DNA from: Pratylenchus scribneri
Lineage: Eukaryota; Nematoda; Chromadorea; Rhabditida; Pratylenchidae
Direction of reading: 5' to 3'
DNA: 64,000 nt
Assembly (NCBI GenBank): GCA_030063045.1
Contig: JAQSEB010000010.1
Span: 1,054,001-1,118,000, forward strand
Position numbers and translations under genes: made by a program
The notes under the pieces: model-generated
Databases searched by the model: none
Told to the model about the DNA's origin: nothing
Seen by the model: only the letters and a program-made list of their open reading frames with translations
Shown here: positions 46,401 through 58,100 of the stretch, piece after piece
How the letters are laid out: each line of letters opens with the position of its first letter
Numbering within the stretch: the stretch's first letter is position 1

Positions 46401-46814
46401 TGGCTAAATAGGCGGAATTATTCTAACCAGGCGGAATTATAAAGCAGAACAGGCGGAATTATTCTTGTTTAAGATTAGAATAAACCCGAATTTGTTTGTT
46501 GTGAGGAAAGCCGCTTATTTAACAAATTATTTTAGCATTTCAAAAACAATTAGAATTGGCCACTTTTTAGAGGAAATTTAGGGCTTTAAAATGACATATC
46601 GCCTTCCTGAATTTGGTTGATTTCTTCTCGAGATATGGTCAAAATAATGCCTCAAGTGCTTAAATTCCTATTAAAATGGGTGTGGGGCATTGACCTTCAA
46701 TGGCATCAACAATTCAATTCGGGTGAAATTCGGCTCCAAATGTAAATAATCGGTGGAGGGGAATAATGCAGCTGCTGCCATCGAATTTGTGCCGCCACCT
46801 TCAGTGGATGTCAT
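40490..46814 (-). CDS. Rhodopsin-like G-protein-coupled receptor, probably neuropeptide-type orphan (8 exons)
   Basis: Seven-transmembrane receptor of about 482 aa. Exons: 46814-46695, 46187-46010, 44956-44688, 44188-44136, 44088-44014, 43185-42860, 42288-42111, 40739-40490; all GT-AG and in phase. Seen: 40-residue extracellular N-terminus with an N-glycosylation site (N29FT); TM1 with GFLANSW; TM2 ILALCVSDL; TM3 preceded by the disulphide Cys120 (GLLACRAYLLFDSLNKF), with SRT where DRY would be; TM4 LLALAIVLCLLWPLLVY; TM5 FNIVVSITSYCIPFAGFLFWY; an Asn/His/Ser-rich third loop; TM6 AAVYLICWTPYW (CWxP); TM7 PYVSCAAYPAIFTLFN (YPxxF in place of NPxxY). The Gln-rich cytoplasmic tail ends RSGTR. The ligand cannot be assigned. 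Introns carry fold-back elements and a minisatellite. Confidence 0.85.
40790..41140. repeat. Divergent family B subfamily element, GPCR intron 7
   Basis: Same plan as family B (GCTCATTAAGGACGAAACCG ... AGAGCTCACTTCTGGCTATC, mirrored by GATAGCCAGAAGTGAGCTCT ... CTTAATGAACTACAAGCGGC) but consistently different sequence, suggesting a distinct subfamily. Confidence 0.78.
41175..41515. repeat. Fold-back element, family A, GPCR intron 7
   Basis: TTTTTGGCTCATATCTCAAC ... CTTGAGATATGGCCAAAA; outer ends GTACCGTTTCAATACAT and AACGGTACTTG are partly inverted. Confidence 0.83.
42355..42705. repeat. Terminal-inverted-repeat element, family B, GPCR intron 6
   Basis: CCCAACTTTGCGTCTTTTGA ... GTTATTTTAAACGGCGTCAA GTTGG; inner arms GGCTATCC/GGATAGCC intact. 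A short cluster of CCGGAACT words (about 42738-42825) follows. Confidence 0.86.
43262..43505. repeat. Family E element, partial, GPCR intron 5
   Basis: Shares GATGAGAAAAGCACATTAAT, TTTTGACCAATTTTTACCTA, TTTCATTAGAAAAATGCAAT and AAAACCAAAAATTCACCT with 26010-26308, but the GGAGCGGA ends are not preserved. Confidence 0.65.
43575..43935. repeat. Fold-back element, family A, with visible outer ends, GPCR intron 5
   Basis: The left outer end AGGACATTTCAGTATC is inverted at the right as GGTACTGAAACGTCCT. Inner arms GGCCATAACTCATCGAGG ... and CTCGAGATATGGCC. This copy best defines the full extent of the family. Confidence 0.85.
44250..44610 (-). repeat. AAACCGGTTT-rich element (family F-like), GPCR intron 3
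   Basis: Begins TTTAATGGGTTTGTCCTAGA, then TATGGTTTGGTCAATAATTA, followed by about ten TTTTAAACCGTTTGAACCG words in near-tandem. Confidence 0.7.
45175..45600 (+). repeat. Minisatellite of AGGCAAAAACACATTTTCCA units, GPCR intron 2
   Basis: About nine clean units of roughly 35 bp (AGGCAAAAACACATTTTCCA + GAATGAAATACATTT), with diverged units at the 5' side. The unit differs from the 22285 array mainly by CCAGAATG in place of CCGGAAAGG. Confidence 0.93.
46260..46655. repeat. Fold-back element, family A, GPCR intron 1
   Basis: GACTTATAATTCAAAAGGCA ... CTCGAGATATGGTC. It carries a small internal insertion with three GGCGGAATTAT words (about 46410-46465). Confidence 0.75.
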
Positions 46815-47162
46815 TTTTTCGCGACACTTTATATTTTTTTTGCTGTTTGTTTGCCCTTTTCTGGAATTTGGGAATAAAGTATTTTTTTATTTGTCCAATA
46901 TGTGGAAAAAAACAATGAATGTATTTTTTTCGGTTTGTTTGCTTTATATGGAATTTAGGCATGTTTACGCGTTTTACCTTCTACCGAAAAAAAAATGTAC
47001 TTAAAACTTTCAACTTGTTTTGCTATTTTAATATTTAGGGTATAAATTTGATATTCTGAACTGGTTTTATGGATTTTCCTTATGCCAAATCCGAAATATC
47101 ATTGGTTTTATTTGCCCTATAGGGAAATTTGGTAAACAATGAATGAATGGAAATGGAACAGC

Positions 47163-47510
47163 CTAACTTGTTGCCGTTTTTTATTAATAATTCATCAAGG
47201 TGTGGATTCAATTTTGATGTTTTTGTTATCAAATTAAGGAGCAGACTTTTGGCTATCAAAATAAAATTAATTTTTTTTAAATTGATTCAGAATTGATTAA
47301 TTTATGTCCAAAAACCATTTAAAATGACCTTAGGATTCGCGAAAATTTGTGATAGTTTTTTGGTCATAACTACATCAATTCTGAACCAATTTAAATATAA
47401 TTAATTTCATTTAATAGCCAAAAATCTGCACTTTAATTTAATACTAAAAACATCAAAATTGGTTCTATCCTTGATGTGTTATTTTAAACGGCGCCAAGTT
47501 GGTCGGGCCA
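47163..47510. repeat. Terminal-inverted-repeat element, family B
   Basis: CCTAACTTGTTGCCGTTTTT at the left, mirrored by GTGTTATTTTAAACGGCGCC AAGTTGG; inner arms GGAGCAGACTTTTGGC / GCCAAAAATCTGC. Confidence 0.83.
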
Positions 47511-48082
47511 CAAGATGGGCTGTTCCTTATGTGGAATTTATGAAATTGGGGAACAATGAAATGAATGAATAATGGATGAAAATTGGCTTATGATGCAATT
47601 TAGTAAATATGCAAAATTGGAGGTTCCGGCGGACAATTTAGATATGCAAATTATGGCGGTGAGGGGTTCCGGTGCAGCCGCAAAATAAATTTATTCAATA
47701 AATTTTGCGCGCATTTTCATCATTCTCCAATTATGCAAATGAAGGTAAAAAAAAAAAGAAAAAAGGCTCATCAAAAAAATGAGGCCAAAAGGAATAATGC
47801 AGCTATCATTGAGTTTCTGTCTGCCAGAAGTCGGTGTCTTTTTTCGAGCGCCATCAATTTTTTTTTGCCTTTTTTGTTGAAATTGGGCAAAAAATAAATA
47901 TTTTTTTCTGTTTGTTTGCTCTATATTTGAATATGTTTACGAGTTTCGCCGAAAAAAAAATAAGTTAAAACTTTTCAATAAAATCTTTTGGCTGTTTTGA
48001 ATTGGTTTTAAGGTTTCCATTATGCTAAATCGGAAAATATCATTTTTTAGTTTAATCCTTGTAAATTGCCGAAAACCGATTT

Positions 48083-48185
48083 GGATAAAATATCTTAAAC
48101 CGGTTCGGATAATAAAATGTCTTAAACCGGTTTGGATAATAAAATGTCTTAAACCGGTTTGGATAATAAAATGTCTTAAACGATA
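48083..48185. repeat. 27-bp tandem repeat
   Basis: Three near-perfect copies and one partial copy of CTTAAACCGGTTTGGATAAT + AAAATGT. Confidence 0.9.
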
Positions 48186-48364
48186 CATTTTTTCGATGAA
48201 ATGCGCTAACACCGAATAAATGAGTAATGAATGGATGAATAAATTGGCTTATGATGCAATTTAGAAGATATGCAAAATAATATGATGGCGGGGTGTTCCG
48301 GGCCACAATTTGGATATGCAAAATATGGCGGTGGGGGGTTCCGGTGCAGCCGCAAAATAAATTT

Positions 48365-48450
48365 ATTCAATAAATTTTGCGCGCATTTTCATCATTCTCC
48401 AATTATGCCAATAAATTTTGCGCGCATTTTCATCATTCTCCAATTATGCA
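48365..48450. repeat. 40-bp direct repeat
   Basis: AATAAATTTTGCGCGCATTT + TCATCATTCTCCAATTATGC occurs twice in direct succession. A single copy is at about 47698-47740. Confidence 0.9.
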
Positions 48451-51400
48451 AATTGAAGAGGAAGGCTGACGGATAAAGTGGATAAATGCTCAAAAAAATG
48501 AGGCCTATTGCTGAGGGGAAGGGACGGAAGGTCGCGGGGCCAATTTGTGAAAGTCAACAAACACTGATGAGGTGGCCAATTTAGGTATATGTGTGTGTGT
48601 TTGTTCAGCTCATCTTCTTATTATCTTTACACCCTATGGGCACCACCTCACTCACCTCACCTATAAACCCTAGAGGGCAAAAATGGACGACAAATTACGC
48701 CTAAGGGGAACATTGCCCCCAAAGGGGGAATTGAGAGGCACAAAAGGCGCCGGAGAGGAACATCACCACAAAAACATATCTACAAATTTCCCCTTGGTAA
48801 CCACCGGTTGCCTCATAATTTCCTTTCCGTCATCATCATCAACATTGATGGCACCCACCGACTACCAGCCAAAAGGTCAAGAGGGAATTATGGAATATTA
48901 TTAAAATGGTATGGAAGTGGAAGGAAGGAAAGGAAATGGAAGGACGGCGATAAATGGGATTAGCCAAGCAAATTGCCAAAATGGCCGGGCACACCTTCCT
49001 TCCTTCACCCAATGCCGACATTCCCCTTTTATAAATGGGCATGGGCATGGTGTTTCGCGGGGACAGATGGCGTTCAAAATGAAATGGCCAGTCAAAATTA
49101 AAATTACAAGTGGCTGAATTAACAAAGAATGACGCGCACAGGACAAAAGAGTGAAAAAATAATTTTGTTTCCGAATTAAATAGACTCCTCCTCTAATAAG
49201 ATAGGACCCAAAAATATAATAGAGAAACTCCTTAGGTGGTTATTGGATTTTAGGCCAATGAGCATCTTCGGAAATGGCCAAATTTGGTGAAACCTAAACC
49301 GATGGCGACAAATGGCATTAGCCGAGCAAATGGCACACCTTCCAAAAGTCGAATGCCAAAAGTTTTGCTTCCTTCCCCAATGCCACCTTCATTAGTCGAA
49401 AAACAACAAATTTTGAACTTTTCGAACTCATAAGGACACTTTTTTGGGATTAGCTCTAAGTAAGTGTTGGCACACCTTCCTTCTTTTCTTCCTCATTGCC
49501 GAAAGTTGCGTTTCTTTTTCCCACACTCCTTATAAATAAATGGAGCCCCGAAAAACAAATTTTGTACTTTTGTTAACCCTAAGAAGGGATCCCCCCTTCA
49601 CTATGAGAATTTTAAATGGCCATAACTTGGCCACACAATTTTTAATTTAGCTCGAAGGCATATCATTTGGTTGCTTTTTGAGTCTGTGGGCCCTCTCAAA
49701 ATCAATTTTACTACCAAAATCAATTTTAGCAATTTTACATTGATGGCACCCACCGGCCACCGAACAAAAGGTCAAGGAGGAACTATGGAATATTATTAAA
49801 ATGGTATGGAAGTGGAAGGAAGGAAAGAAGAAAGGACGGACATAAAAGCATTGTAATATATTTTGGAAAAAAATTGATTTTTAATGAATAATAAAATAAT
49901 AATAATACTAATAAATTCGATTTTATTTATTTTTCCATTCGACCAAAAATGGTCAAGCGGGAATTATAGAATTAATGAAATGCGGGAAGAAAGGACGGCA
50001 ACAAATGGGATTAATAGCAAGTAAAAGTAAAAGTGCTACCGAAAGTTTTGCTTCTCCTCCCTTTAATTCGGCCTTTATAAATGGCAAGGTGTTTCGCGCG
50101 GACGCAGATCGCGTGCAAAATGAAATGAAATTGGGCAGTCAAAATTAAAATCAGGTGGGCAGTGGGGATATGACGCGAAAAGGCAAATGGCTAAAACGGA
50201 TTTGAATTTTGTTGCCGAAAATTAAAAATGGCCTTTTCGATGAGATTGCCAAATAAAAAAGGAAAAACAAAATGTGAATTCCGAGGATTCTTTTGAAGGT
50301 GACATAGCCAAATTTAATATGAAAAGGGCAAAAAAGGATTGAACATTGTTTCCGAATTAAATATGGAATTCTTAATGGCAAAAATATGTAAAGAACCTCA
50401 AAATGGGGGCAGATTTCATATCCAAAATCGATTTGGCAATTTTACAAGGATTAAAAAACCAATTTTATGCAAACCGCTTTTCGACTATTTTTAGGGATTA
50501 AACCAAAAACCAATGCTGATTTTGGATTTAGTATTTCGGAAAACACTTAAAGCAAAAATAATTAACAAAGGGATTGCTTAATTTTGGAATGTTTTAACGG
50601 CCTTTTAGGCAAAAAACGCGCTAAGGCCGAAAATTAATTGGAAAGATGTAAATAGAGAAACCCTAAAATGTAGGAATCCGGAGTAGATTTGGCCAAGATC
50701 GTTTTTGGAATTAAGTGACAAAATTTGGCTCATTGGGGTATGAAAAGATTGAATATTTGTTTCCGAATTAAACATGAGACTCCTCGATGGGACGCAACCA
50801 AAAATATAGAGAAAACCCCAAAATGCGAGTTTTGTGATGGATTTGAGGCCAATGCCAATGATTCCATTTTGGAAATGGCCAAATTTGGTGCAACCGAAAG
50901 ATAAAAAATGGCCAAAATTGGTAATTTAAGCTGCCGATGATGGATCCAAAAAAGGAAGAGGGGCATCAATGGCATCGTTTACGGAGCGGAGGATGGAAAT
51001 GGAAACGGATGAAGCCAATGGTCGAACGTCGAATGGGGGACACATAATAAACGGGGGTGTTTGTATTGGCCAAAATACCCTCACAAATCCATCCTCTCCA
51101 TTTTTGGTCCTTTTGCACATTAAATGGTCGGTTATGTGGCCAAGATTGGCCAAGGGAAGAGTGCCAGGCCAATTGCAAACTTTTCCCTCTTTTAAATTTC
51201 TGGGATTTTTGTAAGAACGATTTCTGTGGAAATGGCCAAATTTTGTACAAAATGCGAATCTGCCTAGGGTGGAAAATTGCCGAAGGGTCCAAAAAAGGAC
51301 GGAGGCATTATCGGTTACGGATATGGAGAACGGAAAAGGAAGATACCGAAATGGAAAAGGATGAGGCCTATGGTCGAAGTCGAATGGTGGACACATAAAC

Positions 51401-53169
51401 GGGGATGTTTGTATTGGCCAAAATACCCTCACAAATCCATCCTCTCCATTTTTGGTCCTTTTTCACATTAAATCGTCGGTTATTTGGCCAATGGGGAGGT
51501 ACCAGGTGCAAACTTTTTCCCCGCCTACTAAACTTCTCCCACCCACCCCCATCAATTCCCTTCCGGCTCCTTTTTCTCGCTAATTGCCCCCTTCACACAC
51601 ATTTTTGCCCTCTTCTTCCCCCTATAATATTTAAGATTGGATTGGCAAAAATTGGCAATTGGCGGCAAAATTGGCAGCTTTACTTTCGGCGGCCATTTCC
51701 GGTGTGCCAATGCCGACCGACCGGCCGTCTTGGTCACGGCCACGCTTTTTTGCGCCTTTTGCCATCCTCCTCCTCTTTTGGTGTGGCTGGCGCGCAAACA
51801 AGTTTTCCACCATTCCAGTCCCCCGCATTCATTCACTTTTTGTGACTTTTTATGGTGGCAGTTTTGGCTTTCTTTTGAAGCGCATTTGACACAAAATTGC
51901 TCCCAATGAGAAAACACGGCAGGTGCGCAAAGGAGAAAGGAAAAGGCAAAATTGGAGGAGCGGCAAAAATGGGAAAGTGCTACAATTTCGGGCGGGCATC
52001 ACATTTAAGGCTTACTTACTTAAAAGGGAGAAGGGAAGGCTTTTGAGGGTGGATTGGAGGGTAAGGCCAGGGGTAATTTGCGTGATTCACGCTCACGCTC
52101 ACGGCTCAAACAAAATGGAAACGAAGGAACAAAATGAATGGCAACATTTCTTTTTGATCTTTTGTAATTCATCCACCATTGAATTCAATCACTTTTTGTG
52201 GTAACAATTTTGACTTTCTTTGAAGCGCGTTGAGCACAAAATTGTTCCCAATGAATGAAAGATGGCAGCAGTCGGCAGGTGCGCAAAATAAAAGGAAGAG
52301 GAGGAAAGGAAAAGGCAAAATTGGAAGAGCGGCAAAATGGGAAAAGGCTACAATTTTGGACATCACATTTAAGGCATAAAAGGCTGCCAGAGGTAATTTG
52401 CGTGATTCACGCTCACGGCTTACCAAAAATTTAAGAAGACAAGAAGGAAGAAGAAAATAATGAAAAAGACAACATTCCGTTCTTAATCTTTTATAATTCA
52501 TCCGCCATCGAATTGAGAGTTATTTTTAATGAATATTTTGGAAATATAGATAAATTATGAAACCATTTTGGTACCCTACTATAAGATAAACAGTATTCAA
52601 AATTAGTATGTGAAATTCATAATTTTATTACTGATATTCTGATTTTGACTGAATCTAATTTGATCATTTGTATATAATTAATGGGGGCCAATTTTCGATT
52701 TCAAATCGATTGATCGCTTAGAACCTTATCCATTGGCTATTGCTGAACTTTTGGACGGATCGGAAAAGGCAAAATTGTGGAAAATGGAAAGCGCTACAAT
52801 TTGGGCATCAATTTGAAAAGGCTTAAGGGTGGAGTGGATTGGATGGAATAATTGGGTAATTTTGGTGATTCACCCTCAAGGCTCATCAAATTGTTAGGGG
52901 AGGAAGGAGAAAGAAAATGATGGCAACTTTCCCCCTTTTGTAATTCATCGCCAATCGAAGATCGAATTTACCATTTCACGCAATCTTTTGGCCAACCTAC
53001 CATTCATTCATTCATTCATTCACCTTTCAAAACTTTGAATTCAATTCCATTGTTCTCCTTTTCCGATTTCTTCGTTCACTCATTCATTTTTTTTTCAAAA
53101 ACATTTCCCCAAAGAATACAAAATTGAAAAGAACGATGAGTGGTTTATTTTCCAATTTATGATAAAGAC

Positions 53170-54310
53170 GAAAATTTTGTATTTGTGAAGAGGAAATTTG
53201 AGAGAAAAGAGGGAAATATACGCAAATTGAAAATGAATTTTAGGGAATTTGGAAGGAAAAACATTTCGTTTTCAAAATTTAAATCAACCCAATAAAGAAT
53301 TTGGATGAAGAGCAAATTTTTTCGTGTCCAAATTGTCTATCAAAATTCGTATGGCATGGCTAAAATGAACGGAAGGAAAGTTGAAATTTGGAGTGAAAGA
53401 ATTAAAATGCGAATTCAAAGAATTTACTTTTACAATTTACAGTAAATTTTATTGAAAAATTAGAAAATAATTGGCTTAAAAAATTTTATTTCGTGTTCAA
53501 AATTTAAATCCAACCAAAATTTTATGAAATTTTATGGCTGCGCAAAATGAACGGAAGGAATTTTGAAATAGGAAATTTGAACGCGAATTCAAAGAATTTA
53601 AATTTTACAATTTACAGTTCAAATCAGTCAAAATTTTATTGAAAAATTATGTAATAATTTTAATTTAGGGTGAAGAGCATTATTTCGTGTTTAAATTGTC
53701 TACAAAAATTTTATAGCATGACCAAAATGGACGGAAGGAAAGGAAAATATGGGAATTGAAAAACTCGAATTCAAGGACTTTGACTAATTAAAGTAGAAGA
53801 AAATAAATTTATTTATTTCTTTTATATATAATTGTTTAAAGTTTCATATTCATACGGTATAATAAGGGAATTTGGAGAGGAAAAGAGTATTTTTCGTGTT
53901 CAAAATTTGTTAAATCAGCCGGATATCTTATGGCTGCGCAAAATGAACGGAAGGGATTTGAAGTGGAAGAATAGACGAACGCGAATTCAAGGAATTTACT
54001 TTTACAATTTACACAACAGTTCAAATCACCCAAAATTGTATTGAAAAATTATGTAATAATTTGTGGCGTGAAAAACATTTTATTTCGTGTTCAAATCCGT
54101 CAAAAAATTTAATTGAAAATTAGGTAATAATTTAGAGCATTATTTCGTGTTCAAATTGTCTACAAAAATTTTATGGCCAAAATGAACAAAAAAATTGTTA
54201 AATTGGAGTGAGAAAATGAGGGAAAATTGGAACGCGAATTCAAGGAATTAGTGAATTTTGAATTTTACTTTTACAATTTATTCATTTTTACATACAAATT
54301 TCGAGGGTGC
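53170..54310. repeat. Degenerate satellite of roughly 190-bp units
   Basis: About five diverged units sharing the ordered words TTATTTCGTGTTCAAA, CAAAATTTTATGGC, AAAATGAACGGAAGGAA, GCGAATTCAAGGAATTTAC, TTTTACAATTTACAG and AAAATTATGTAATAATTT. Unit lengths vary by deletion. Confidence 0.82.
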
Positions 54311-54677
54311 GCGCAATGTGACGGTTCATTTAGTGCTGGCTTTTTGAAATTATTAAAGGGTAAATTGCTCAGAAAATTGACAAAAATTTTGTAGTCAAAT
54401 AGACACGAATATATTCACAGACAGACAAAAAAAAAGGTAAAATTGGTTGGAATGGTGGAAATTTGTTGGGTAAACAAAACAAACAGAAAATTTGGTTCAA
54501 AGCCAACAAAAAATTAATTAATTAATTTGAGTTTATTTTGACGAAAATATATAGGAAAGATGAGAATGTGAAAAGGGACCCGTCTCAAGATGGGTTCTGA
54601 CAAAATATTCTCAATTAAATTTAAATTAATATTCAAAATTTTGGTGATCTGATTTGGTAGGTATAGATGAATATTAG

Positions 54678-55007
54678 GGAGCGGATTTTTACGTTTAGAC
54701 CAATTTTTTGTAATAAATTTGATGAGAAAAACAAATAAATATTGTTTTTGAGCATTTATTTCATTTTTTTATGTAATTTTTGACCAATTTTACCTATTTT
54801 GACACTTTTTTGAGGAAAATTGCATTAAAAATGGAACAAAAACCAAAAATTATCAAATTTTGATGGGTAGTCAAAACTATTAATTATTTTTTATGAAAAT
54901 TTCATTAGAAAATGCGATAAAAAAACCAAAAATCACCTCAATTTTTGACAAAGTTCACAAAAAAAATCATAAATTTCAGATTTTTAGACACCTAAAATCC
55001 GCTCCCT
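54678..55007. repeat. Terminal-inverted-repeat element, family E
   Basis: Best copy of the family: AGGGAGCGGATTTTTACG at the left and CTAAAATCCGCTCCCT at the right. Interior TGATGAGAAAAACAAATAAA, TTTTTGACCAATTTTACCTA. Confidence 0.82.
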
Positions 55008-55184
55008 AATATTTCACAATTAAGTTCATAAATTAATATTCCACAAAATTTGGTGACATTGTTATGAATAGGAATGGATGAATATGAATACACTGCTCTG
55101 GGAGGAAAGAAAGGAATCAAGGGAATCGAGCATTAATTATTTATTTGTGAGAATTTATTCATTTTCTTCTTCTTTTTCCTCTGC

Positions 55185-58100
55185 TCAATTAGCAAAACGA
55201 ACACTTCTAGGCGGTGGTACTGCCATTGAGGAATAATTATTGGCCGTCGACGCCGTTGAAGTTTCCAACAATGCCGCCGATGATCCCAACGTTGCTTGGG
55301 GCATTGTTTGACGAGGAAGAGGAGGCGGAAATGTGGATGATGCGGTGGATGTGGACGGTTGCTGATTTTGTTCATCATCCTCATCCATTAATCCATTGTT
55401 GGATATTACTTCCTCTTCATCCTCATCGCGGATTACGAATTCGGGCAGGGAATAGTAGGAAGCGGAACGTGGAATTGGCACCAATTTGCCGGAGGCACCA
55501 TTCCGTCCTCCGCCATTTTGTTGTTGCGAGGGATTTGGCCAAAACGGTGGAATTGGTGGCGGTGGGACATCCTCGCCGAGCACATCTCGAATTGCTGCTT
55601 CCTGTGAAAATTAGAAAGAAGATTTAGAATAAATTTAAAATTATTAATATGAAATAAAATTATCATTAATTAATTATTCTCTATTTTTCTATAAATAAAT
55701 ATAAAAGAGGTAAGAATTAATTATTAAGGACTGATATTTAGTTCACAAAAATGGAAAAATAGATGCCAATTTATATTTAGGCTTTTTGTGAAATTTGCCA
55801 AAATATCTTTCGGGCATTTCAATATAAATGATTTTTATGGTTATTGCTTTTTTCTAATGAAATTTTCCCCAGAAAAAGGTTGCAAAAAATAGATTTTAAA
55901 AAATAAGTCAAAAAATACGTAGTAAAAAATACGAAATAAAATGCTCAAAAAAATTATTTATGTGCTTCCCTCATCAAATTTGATATATAAATAGGTTAAT
56001 AAAGCCTAAAAATCTGCTAGATAATAATAAACAATTTTAAATAATTAATAAATAAAATATAATAGAAATCGAAATATAAAAGGCAATTGCTAAATGCTTA
56101 TCATCGCAGAAAAAAATCTCCTTAGTAGTGGATTAGAACCGCCGATCTTCCTTAGAATATTCAAGATTCAACCCACAATCAATCCCGTTTCCCAGCCCCA
56201 CCTTTTTGCTGATTAAATCCACATTTGTTTCTGTGGCAATTGCCTCCAACAATTTGTTCACATATCGCTGTTTGACTTTATATTGGCCCAAAATTTTCAT
56301 CCTTTGTTCCAGTGTGAATGTCCTCACGGCCGAAATACTTTGACTGTAGCTTTCCCAAATTTGGTCCACTCTTCTGGAGCCATATTCTCGAAGGCGTCCA
56401 ATCTTAATTGAGGCGGGAATGATTATTAAAATATTTGACTATTTAAAAAGGAAGCAGCCAAACTCGTCGTTGGACCAATTTGGCGCTGTTTAAAATAAAT
56501 CATCAAGAAGTGAACCAATTTTGATGATTTTTGGCTATATTTAAATGATATTAAATTTATTTAAATTGGTCCAGAATTAATGAAGTTATGACCAGAAAAA
56601 CACAAATTCTGATTTTTTAAAATACAAATTCTGATTAAAAACACAAATTCTGATTTGCTAAAAACACAAATTATTCTGATTTGCTAAAAACACAAATTAT
56701 TCTGATTTACTAAAAACACAAATTCTGATTTGCTAAAAACACAAATTATTCTGATTTACTAAAAACATAAATTATTCTGATTTACTAAAAAGTAAAAACA
56801 CAAATTCTGATTTGATAAAAACACAAATTCTGATTTACTAAAAAGTAAAAACACAAATTCTGATTTACTAAAACACAAATTCTGATTTGATAAAAACACA
56901 AATTATTCTGATTTACTAAAAAGTAAAAACACAAATTCTGATTTGCTAAAAACACAAATTATTCTGATTTACTAAAAAGTAAAAACACAAATTCTGATTT
57001 ACTAAAAAGTAAAAACACAAATTCTGATTTGATAAAAAACACAAATTATTCTGTGAAAACACAAATTCTGATTTGCTAAAAACACAAATTATTCTGATTT
57101 GTTAAAAACACAAATTATTCTGATTTGATAAAAACACAAATTCTGATTTGCTAAAAACACAAATTCTGATTTACTAAAACACAAATTCTGATTTGCTAAA
57201 ACACAAATTCTGATTTGCTAAAACACAAATTCTGATATATTATAATTTAAATAAAATCATCAAAAGATTCATTCTTTGATGAGCTATGATGATAAACGGC
57301 GATAAGCTAGGAGATATCCCATTTAGTAAAAAAACTCACTTGATGTGAATAATTGTCCAAATGTTGTTGAACATTGTCCTTTTTGGCCTGTTTATAGTCC
57401 CGGAAACGGTCGGCCGATTCGGCATAGGATTGCCGTAATGCTTCCATTTGATTGTGGTAATTTTCACGAATTTGGCTCATTCTCCGACTGTAGCCTTCAT
57501 GAATGGATTCCATCTGCTTTTGCCGGTATTTTTCCATTGCCACCAACATTGCGCGGACACGGCTCAGTCGTTCTGAACATTTTGAATAATTATCAAAAAG
57601 AAAACATTTTATATTTTATTAAAAATTTAACATTGGGTTTTTATATTTCTATTTCTAGTCTGAGATTACCACCTAAGGATGGGGTTAAGGCTAGTTAGGC
57701 AGGATAGAGTTCTAAAAAATTGCTAAAAAAATTTTCAACAAAGGCAAAACTTCACACATTTAGGTTTGGGGTTAGAATATCTTGGGGAAATTTTTTGTCA
57801 CATCCAAGATGAAATATAGTAATTTTAAAAATATCCGATTCTATGAGGATGAAGAGACCTTCGCTTTTGCAAATTTAGGGGTCTCGCATTCGAATCCTCT
57901 GCGAGGAAGGTATTTTTTCGGGCTTAATTATCATTTTTATAAGTTCTATAGTACATTTCTAGACGAAATACAGTAATCTGAATGAACCAAAAACTTTACA
58001 AAAAAAAACACTATTCTAGCCCACTTTATTAAAAAAATTTATTATTATATTTCTAAATGGAATTAAAGACACAAAATAAAAAGTGATATAAAATAAATAA

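Larger units (their letters stand above)
46815..55184. other. Large intergenic region upstream of GPCR
   Basis: About 8.4 kb without a supported exon. Apart from the listed repeats it is made of diverged direct duplications: about 47640-47740 with 48315-48450; 48840-49290 with 49738-49850 and 49920-50400; 49150-49290 with 50745-50895; 51040-51150 with 51395-51490; 51830-52020 with 52180-52390 and 52730-52960. The open frames here are short and differ between duplicate copies. Confidence 0.6.

Noticed and set aside
51405..52501. Overlapping open frames of 90-146 codons on both strands
   Set aside because: Duplicate copies of the same DNA nearby do not keep these frames open, and no splice-joined protein or family motif emerges.
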